From Rhodospirillaceae bacterium UBA4479 (GTDB lineage: Bacteria > Pseudomonadota > Alphaproteobacteria > Rhodospirillales > Casp-alpha2): 6,260 nt of DNA. Below the pieces are notes generated by a model that saw only the letters and a list, made by a program, of their open reading frames with translations, had not been told where the DNA came from and searched no databases. The position numbers were made by a program, and so were the translations under genes. Location of the stretch: contig DGNZ01000042.1 of assembly GCA_002389175.1 (NCBI GenBank), forward strand, positions 1 to 6,260, written 5' to 3'. Positions within the stretch are counted from its first letter, which is position 1. Each line of letters opens with the position of its first letter. This document shows, in pieces, positions 5,572 to 6,260 of this stretch.

Positions 5572-5626
5572 TATTTATGATCCCGAGATGATCTACTGTA
5601 TTTAGTATATTCGGGGTTGGTGCCGT

Positions 5627-5633
5627 GGGAGGG
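5627..5633 (+). promoter_or_regulatory. Strong ribosome binding site of lexA
   Basis: GGGAGGG lies 8 nt before the ATG at 5642 and fixes the lexA start, which also gives the conserved N-terminus MLTRKQ. Confidence 0.8.
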
Positions 5634-5641
5634 CCCGCTAC

Positions 5642-6260
5642 ATGCTGACGCGAAAGCAATACGAACTTTTGATGTATATTGAGGCTTCTCTACGAGACGG
5701 CGGCGTTTCCCCCTCCTTCGACGAAATGAAAGAAGCCCTGGGTTTGAAGTCCAAATCCGGTATTCACCGCCTGATAACGGGCCTCGAAGAACGCGGCTTT
5801 ATCCGCCGCCTGCCCCATCGGGCCCGTGCGTTAGAAGTATTAAAGCTCCCTGAAAACGCACAACCGTTGCAGAATGCCCAAAAAACGGCATCAATCAGCG
5901 AAAAATCGTTCACACCAAGCGTTATTGAGGGTCAGTTTGGTATCTCTGGCGCGAACGTGGATGCAGAAGCCTCTGATGCCGTTCAGCTTCCGCTGTATGG
6001 ACGGATTGCTGCTGGCACCCCGATTGAGGCACTGCGCGATCCTGGCAGCTTTATTGACGTCCCTGCCGCCTTGATCTCAGGTGGTGAGCATTATGCACTT
6101 GAGGTCGATGGTGAATCGATGATGGAAGCAGGCATTCTGGACGGTGACACGGTTATCATCAAACGTACTGAAACAGCTGAAAACGGGGCTATTGTGGTGG
6201 CTTTGGTGGATGATGGCGAAGTGACGTTAAAGCGTCTGCGACGTCGGGGTAATTCGATCG
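5642..6260 (+). CDS. lexA: LexA SOS repressor, C-terminus outside window
   Basis: LexA represses DNA-damage genes and inactivates itself by self-cleavage when RecA filaments form on single-stranded DNA. The window holds 206 codons. The winged-helix DNA-binding domain (about 1-68) contains SFDEMKEALGLKSKSGIHRL, the alphaproteobacterial form that reads GTTC-N7-GTTC operators. A long hinge (about 70-112) follows, then the S24-type protease domain: cleavage site Ala124-Gly125 in RIAAGTP, nucleophile Ser159 in VDGESMM, and general base Lys197 in EVTLKRL. In E. coli the cleavage site is at 84-85, so the hinge here is much longer, as is usual in this class. About 20-35 residues are probably missing at the right edge. 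An SOS box upstream indicates autorepression. All catalytic residues are present, so the protein should be active. Confidence 0.97.
   Translation, partial: MLTRKQYELLMYIEASLRDGGVSPSFDEMKEALGLKSKSGIHRLITGLEERGFIRRLPHRARALEVLKLPENAQPLQNAQKTASISEKSFTPSVIEGQFGISGANVDAEASDAVQLPLYGRIAAGTPIEALRDPGSFIDVPAALISGGEHYALEVDGESMMEAGILDGDTVIIKRTETAENGAIVVALVDDGEVTLKRLRRRGNSI

Noticed and set aside
5578..5619. Possible hairpin in the lexA leader (CCCGA with TCGGG, inner TACT with AGTA)
   Set aside because: The stems are short, with wobble pairs and large unpaired parts, and no known riboswitch motif is present. Not strong enough to annotate.
5874..6074. Small plus-strand open frame inside lexA
   Set aside because: It is an out-of-frame shadow of lexA, whose reading frame carries all catalytic residues.

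Overview
The window is a stretch of bacterial chromosome of moderate GC content, most likely from an alphaproteobacterium. The strongest evidence is at the right edge. LexA there has the alphaproteobacterial form (N-terminus MLTRKQ, recognition-helix region KSKSGIHRLI, long hinge), and a direct-repeat SOS box GAAC-N7-GAAC (GTTC-N7-GTTC on the other strand) lies in front of it. The stand-alone receiver protein ending in a FFGPDRRRR-type tail also resembles proteins I recall from Rhodospirillales-like lineages. The genus cannot be named from this sequence.

Layout. Positions 548 to 1 (minus strand) hold the N-terminal part of a single-pass inner-membrane protein with a Pro/Glu/Thr-rich periplasmic region; its C-terminal domain is outside the window. 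A 185-bp divergent intergenic region with a perfect 7-bp inverted repeat separates it from a single-domain response regulator (734-1219, plus), which is followed by a terminator-like hairpin. After a 138-bp intergenic region with several dyads, five tightly packed plus-strand genes follow: trpG (1358-1945), trpD (1945-2961), trpC (2966-3781), moaC (3781-4257) and moeA (4258-5469). Two junctions are TAATG overlaps, one has no gap and one has a 4-nt gap. A 172-bp AT-rich regulatory region then leads to lexA (5642 to beyond the right edge).

How the genes work together. TrpG supplies the glutaminase for anthranilate synthase, TrpD adds the phosphoribosyl group, and TrpC closes the indole ring. 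The TrpE partner is not in the window. MoaC performs the first stage of molybdenum cofactor synthesis together with MoaA, and MoeA inserts molybdate at the last stage. LexA represses the SOS regulon and probably its own gene. The trp-moa/moe-lexA order is, from memory, a recurring neighbourhood in Alphaproteobacteria rather than a new system. No mobile element, CRISPR array, RNA gene or defence system is visible. The most informative non-coding signals are the SOS box over the candidate lexA promoter, with repeated TTGACA and GAAC/GTTC elements around it, and the dyads before trpG and before the response regulator.
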